Part shown: positions 60,838 to 64,000 of the stretch, piece after piece
Layout of the letters: each line of letters begins with the position of its first letter
How positions within the stretch are numbered: the first letter of the stretch is position 1
NCBI RefSeq assembly: GCF_014644455.1
Contig: NZ_BMKS01000002.1
Coordinates: forward strand, 248,001-312,000
From: Caldovatus sediminis
GTDB lineage: Bacteria; Pseudomonadota; Alphaproteobacteria; Acetobacterales; Acetobacteraceae
DNA: 64,000 nt
Reading direction: 5' to 3'
Translations under genes and position numbers: made by a program
Notes under the pieces: generated by a model
The model's database searches: none
Told to the model about the DNA's origin: nothing
Seen by the model: the letters and a program-made list of their open reading frames with translations, nothing else

Positions 60838-61626
60838 ATGCAGCTCACCCTGAACGGCCGCACGGCCCTGATCACCGGCGGCTCCAAGGGCCTCGGCCTC
60901 GCCATCGCCAAGGCCTATGCCGGCGCCGGCGGCCACGTCGCGCTCGTCGCGCGCGGCGCCGAGGCCCTCAGCAAGGCCGAGGCGGAGGTCAGGGCGGCCG
61001 CAGCGCCCGGCGTGAAGGTCGCCGCCATCCCCGCCGACATCTCCACCGCGGACGGATGCGAGCGCGCCTTCGGCGCGACGCAGGACGCCCTCGGGCAGGT
61101 GGACATCCTGGTCAACAACGCCGGCACCTCGCAGCGCGGGCCGTTCCTCGAGATCTCCGACGCGCTCTGGCAGGCCGATCTCGACCTCAAGCTGTTCGCC
61201 GCGATCCGGCTGACGCGGCTGGCCTTCCCGGGCATGCAGGCCCGCAGGTGGGGGCGGATCATCAACGTGCTCAACATCGGCGCCAAGGCGCCGCTCGCCG
61301 CCAGCGCGCCGACCTCGGTGACCCGCGCGGCGGGGATGGCGCTGACCAAGGTGCTGGCGAACGAGGGCGCGCCGCACAACGTCCTCGTCAACGCGCTGCT
61401 CGTCGGCATCATCGAGTCCGACCAGTGGGTGCGCCGCTTCGCCCAGGAGAAGCGCGACATCTCCTGGGAGGACTGGAAGGCGGAGCAGGGCAAGGCCGTG
61501 CCGCTCGGCCGCATCGGCAAGGCGGAGGAGTTCGCCGCCATGGCGCTGCTGCTGGTGAGCGAGCAGTGCGGCTACGTGACCGGCACGGCGATCAACGTGG
61601 ACGGCGGGCGCAGCCCGGTCGTCTAG
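60838..61626 (+). CDS. SDR-fold oxidoreductase lacking the YxxxK catalytic motif
   Basis: 262 aa from ATG 60838 (GGAGGCGTCC). Cofactor motif TGGSKGLGLAIAKAYAGAG and NNAG (DILVNNAGTSQRG) are normal. The catalytic region, where YxxxK is expected, reads APTSVTRAAGMALTK: Tyr is Thr and Lys is Arg. The C-terminal GYVTGTAINVDGGRS is canonical, so the fold is retained. The activity is doubtful or uses another mechanism. Followed after 12 bp by an aspartate dehydrogenase-like gene. Confidence 0.88.
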   Translation: MQLTLNGRTALITGGSKGLGLAIAKAYAGAGGHVALVARGAEALSKAEAEVRAAAAPGVKVAAIPADISTADGCERAFGATQDALGQVDILVNNAGTSQRGPFLEISDALWQADLDLKLFAAIRLTRLAFPGMQARRWGRIINVLNIGAKAPLAASAPTSVTRAAGMALTKVLANEGAPHNVLVNALLVGIIESDQWVRRFAQEKRDISWEDWKAEQGKAVPLGRIGKAEEFAAMALLLVSEQCGYVTGTAINVDGGRSPVV

Positions 61627-61638
61627 GAGAAGGGGACG

Positions 61639-62454
61639 ATGGCGGAGCGGGACCTCACCGTCGGCATCGCCGGCCTCGGCGCGATCGGGCTGCATCTGGC
61701 GCGCGCCCTGGATGCGGGCGTGGAGGGGCTGCGCCTGGTCGCCGTCGCCGCCCGCGACCGGGCGAAGGCGGAGCGCAGCCTCGCCGGCTTCCGCCAGCCG
61801 CCGGCGGTCGTCGGCCTCGGCGAACTCGCCGAGCGCGCGGACGTGGTCGTGGAGGCCGCGCCCGCCGCGGTGTTCGAGGAGGTGGCGCGCGCCGCCATCG
61901 CGCGCGGGCGCATCTTCATGCCGGCCTCGGTCGGCGCCCTGCTGCCGCGCATGCGCCTGGTCGAGGAGGCGCGGCGCACCGGGGCGCGCATCATCGTCCC
62001 GACCGGCGCGCTGCTCGGCCTCGACGCCGTGCGCGCCGCCGCCGAGGGCCCGGTCGAGAGCGTCACCATCGAGACGCGCAAGCCGCCGCGCGGCCTCGCC
62101 GGCGCGCCCTACCTGGAGCGCCACGGCATCGACGTGGCCGCGATCACCGCCCCGACCCGCGTCTTCCAGGGCAACGCCTTCGACGCGGCGCAGGGCTTCC
62201 CGGCCAACGTCAACGTCGCCGCCGCGCTCGCCCTCGCCGGCATCGGGCCGGAGCGGACGCGGGTGGAGATCTGGGCCGATCCCGGCGTGACGCGCAACAT
62301 GCACACGATCCGCGTCGAGGCCGAGGCGGCGCGCCTGACCATGACGATCGAGAACGTGCCGAGCGAGGAGAACCCCCGCACCGGCCGGATCACGCCGCTC
62401 TCCATCCTCGCCTGCCTGCGCGGGCTGACCAGCACGCTCAGGGTCGGCAGCTAG
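61639..62454 (+). CDS. Aspartate dehydrogenase-like protein (NadX family)
   Basis: 271 aa. IAGLGAIGLHLARALDAGVEGL, VVEAAPAAVFEEVAR, PTGALLGLDAVRAAAEG, NAFDAAQGFPANVNVAAAL, and NVPSEENPRTGRITPLSI. These are the standard L-aspartate dehydrogenase motifs; NAD(P)-dependent oxidation of aspartate or a related amino acid to the imino acid. Likely an operon with the noncanonical SDR, so the two act on one pathway. No nadA/nadC nearby, so NAD synthesis is not implied. Confidence 0.88.
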   Translation: MAERDLTVGIAGLGAIGLHLARALDAGVEGLRLVAVAARDRAKAERSLAGFRQPPAVVGLGELAERADVVVEAAPAAVFEEVARAAIARGRIFMPASVGALLPRMRLVEEARRTGARIIVPTGALLGLDAVRAAAEGPVESVTIETRKPPRGLAGAPYLERHGIDVAAITAPTRVFQGNAFDAAQGFPANVNVAAALALAGIGPERTRVEIWADPGVTRNMHTIRVEAEAARLTMTIENVPSEENPRTGRITPLSILACLRGLTSTLRVGS

Positions 62455-62539
62455 GGTCGCGCCGGCCGGCCGCCGCGAACGCGCCGCCCGGGCCCGCGTT
62501 GAGCCGCCGCGGCGGATCGGCGCCGCGGGAGGTGGAGCC

Positions 62540-62773
62540 ATGCCCAGGTGCGATCAGTGCGGCAACGACTACGACAAGGCCTTCCAGCTCACGAAGGAGG
62601 GCCGGACCTGGACCTTCGACAGCTTCGAGTGCGCGATCCAGGCCGTGGCGCCGACCTGCGCGAATTGCGGCGTGCGCATCGCCGGCCACGGCGTGGAGGA
62701 GGGCGGGCAGATCTATTGCTGCGCGCATTGCGCCCGCCAGAAGGGCGCGCAGGCGGTGAGGGACCGGGCCTGA
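62540..62773 (+). CDS. Small Cys-rich zinc-ribbon/metallothionein-like protein
   Basis: 77 aa. Cys pairs CDQC, CANC and a terminal CCAHC around [26 protein letters not shown] is a conserved core. Nine Cys and three His suggest one or two zinc sites. Widely conserved family without a proven function, sometimes labelled metallothionein. Start ATG 62540 behind GGAGGTGGAGCC. Confidence 0.82.
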   Translation: MPRCDQCGNDYDKAFQLTKEGRTWTFDSFECAIQAVAPTCANCGVRIAGHGVEEGGQIYCCAHCARQKGAQAVRDRA

Positions 62774-62844
62774 GGCGCGCGCCGCCCGCCTCGGCGCCCG
62801 GCCGGCCGCGGCGGTCCGCGGTGCACGCCGCCTGCGCCGCGCGC

Positions 62845-62873
62845 TTGCGCGCGGCCCGTGCTTGCGCCATATC
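62845..62873 (+). promoter_or_regulatory. Candidate promoter of rpsB-tsf
   Basis: TTGCGC (62845-62850), 17-bp spacer, CATATC (62868-62873), about 145 bp before rpsB. The remaining leader (62874-63017) has a possible hairpin around GGTCCGGTCCCCGAAGGGGGAGG but no recognised ribosomal leader motif. Confidence 0.45.
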
Positions 62874-63017
62874 CCCGCCGCCGGCCCGGCTCCCGCGACC
62901 GGGGCGGCAAATCCGCACGCGGCGCGCCCTTCCTGCAACCCCAGGCGAGGGTCCGGTCCCCGAAGGGGGAGGCGCCGCGGAGGCCCAACCGGACCAGACA
63001 GGAAGGAGTCTCGCCCG

Positions 63018-63923
63018 ATGGCGATGCCCGAGGTTTCCCTGCGCCAGCTGCTCGAGGCCGGCGTCCACTTCGGCCACCACACGCGGCGGTGGAACCCGAA
63101 GATGGCGCCCTACATCTTCGGCGTGCGCAACCAGGTCCACATCCTGGACCTGCAGCAGACCGTGCCGATGCTCGACCGCGCGCTGCGCGCGATTCGCGAC
63201 GTGGTCGCGGCCGGCGGGCGGGTGCTGTTCGTCGGCACCAAGAAGGCCGCCGCCGAGTACGTCGCCGAGGCTGCCCGGCGCTGCGGCCAGTACTACGTGA
63301 ACCACCGCTGGCTCGGCGGCATGCTGACCAACTGGAAGACCATCACCGGCTCGATCAAGCGCCTGCGCCAGATGGAGGAGCAGCTCGCCGGCAACGTCCA
63401 GGGCCTGACCAAGAAGGAGATCCTGATGCTGACGCGCGAGCGCGACAAGCTCGAGCGCGCGCTCGGCGGCATCAAGGAGATGGGCGGCCTGCCCGACATC
63501 CTGTTCGTCATCGACACGGTGAAGGAGAAGCTCGCGATCGAGGAGGCCAACAAGCTCGGCATCCCGGTCGTGGCGGTGGTCGACTCCAACTCCGACCCCT
63601 CCGGCGTCGCCTATCCGATCCCCGGCAACGACGACGCGATCCGCGCCATCAACCTCTATTGCGACCTGGTGGCCGCCGCCGTGCTCGACGGCATCTCGGC
63701 CGAGCTGCAGGCCTCGGGCGTGGATCTCGGCGCCGCCGCCGAGCCGCTGCCGGAGGAGCTTCCGCCCGAGACGGCGGGCGGCGAGCCGCTGTTCGAGGGC
63801 GAGGCGCCGGGCCGGGCGCTGGCCGCGATGGATCGCGAGGACCTGGAGCGCGAGCTGCGCGAGGAGATCGCCCAGTCGCGCCGCGGCGAGGGCGAGGGCG
63901 AGGCCCGGCCGGGCCGGGGCTGA
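63018..63923 (+). CDS. rpsB: 30S ribosomal protein S2
   Basis: 301 aa. Core S2 is clear: [66 protein letters not shown] and [16 protein letters not shown] roughly 65-residue Glu/Arg/Gly-rich C-terminal extension after VLDGISAEL is longer than in enterobacteria. SD AGGAAGGAG. tsf follows 33 bp downstream. Confidence 0.97.
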   Translation: MAMPEVSLRQLLEAGVHFGHHTRRWNPKMAPYIFGVRNQVHILDLQQTVPMLDRALRAIRDVVAAGGRVLFVGTKKAAAEYVAEAARRCGQYYVNHRWLGGMLTNWKTITGSIKRLRQMEEQLAGNVQGLTKKEILMLTRERDKLERALGGIKEMGGLPDILFVIDTVKEKLAIEEANKLGIPVVAVVDSNSDPSGVAYPIPGNDDAIRAINLYCDLVAAAVLDGISAELQASGVDLGAAAEPLPEELPPETAGGEPLFEGEAPGRALAAMDREDLERELREEIAQSRRGEGEGEARPGRG

Positions 63924-63956
63924 GGCCGCAAGCAACCACACGGGAGACGACACGCC

Positions 63957-64000
63957 ATGGCCGAGATCACGGCGGCGATGGTCCGCGACCTGCGCGAGAA
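63957..64000 (+). CDS. tsf: Elongation factor Ts, start only (truncated by window edge)
   Basis: ATG 63957 opens MAEITAAMVRDLRE, the N-terminal helix that contacts EF-Tu in EF-Ts. The order rpsB-tsf is universal in bacteria. The rest lies beyond the window. Confidence 0.95.
   Translation, partial: MAEITAAMVRDLRE

Overview
The window is a gap-poor, very GC-rich chromosomal segment. Gene content (Bug-type tripartite tricarboxylate receptor, CaiB/BaiF CoA-transferase, creatininase, PotFGHI-like transporter, adenylylation-type glnA with glnB, rpsB-tsf) and base composition fit an alphaproteobacterium. Acetobacteraceae/Roseomonas-like Rhodospirillales is my best guess from sequence style alone. 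Coding density is high on both strands, SD-like motifs are common, and many neighbouring genes overlap by 1-4 bases.

Layout. 1-4.4 kb: end of an M20 amidohydrolase, creatininase, a DUF429-like gene, a cytochrome b561 and a TauD dioxygenase. 4.4-7.4 kb: a membrane-anchored small protein, then a divergent epmA/epmB pair for EF-P lysine modification. 7.4-12.2 kb: a ClpP-fold secreted protein coupled to a GT39-like membrane glycosyltransferase, a 700-bp geneless stretch with a 17-bp perfect inverted repeat, and a Bug receptor. 12.3-16.4 kb: amine oxidase, a hotdog protein, and a wrecked alternative complex III (act) locus. 16.4-24.2 kb: polX, a small protein, ppsA, and a ferredoxin reductase convergent with a cytochrome P450. 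24.3-32 kb: LLM flavin oxidoreductase, a TPP enzyme interrupted by one in-frame TGA, a CoA-transferase, EamA exporter, a catalytically stripped alpha/beta hydrolase and an MFS exporter. 32.1-34.9 kb: a compact three-gene tail-fibre/tailspike module with no other phage genes. 35.2-39.2 kb: a polyamine ABC operon. 39.2-44.9 kb: two paralogous aminotransferases around a chemoreceptor, then a GNAT/DinB deletion junction and an aromatic-rich small protein with an apparent frameshift. 45-51.4 kb: KefB-type antiporter, a CMD/dehydrogenase/lactonase operon, dps and an MFS transporter. 51.6-56.9 kb: an orphan RecT behind an AT-rich palindromic leader, small membrane and secreted proteins, an HtrA N-terminal fragment and a purine permease. 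56.9-64 kb: housekeeping (glnB-glnA, an aminotransferase, tRNA-His, SDR plus aspartate dehydrogenase-like pair, zinc protein, rpsB, start of tsf).

How it fits together. Most of the window is metabolic and transport genes (nitrogen, amines and polyamines, CoA thioesters, purines). Two islands look phage-derived (tail module, RecT). At least five loci are visibly broken (act, TPP enzyme, GNAT/DinB, aromatic-rich protein, HtrA). This suggests either real gene decay in the lineage or, for the single-base cases, consensus errors. The most unusual items are the act remnant, which is an actB'-'actF fusion scar, the orphan tail module, the orphan RecT with paired 10-bp palindromes, and two enzymes (alpha/beta hydrolase and SDR) that lack their family's catalytic residues while staying intact as reading frames.
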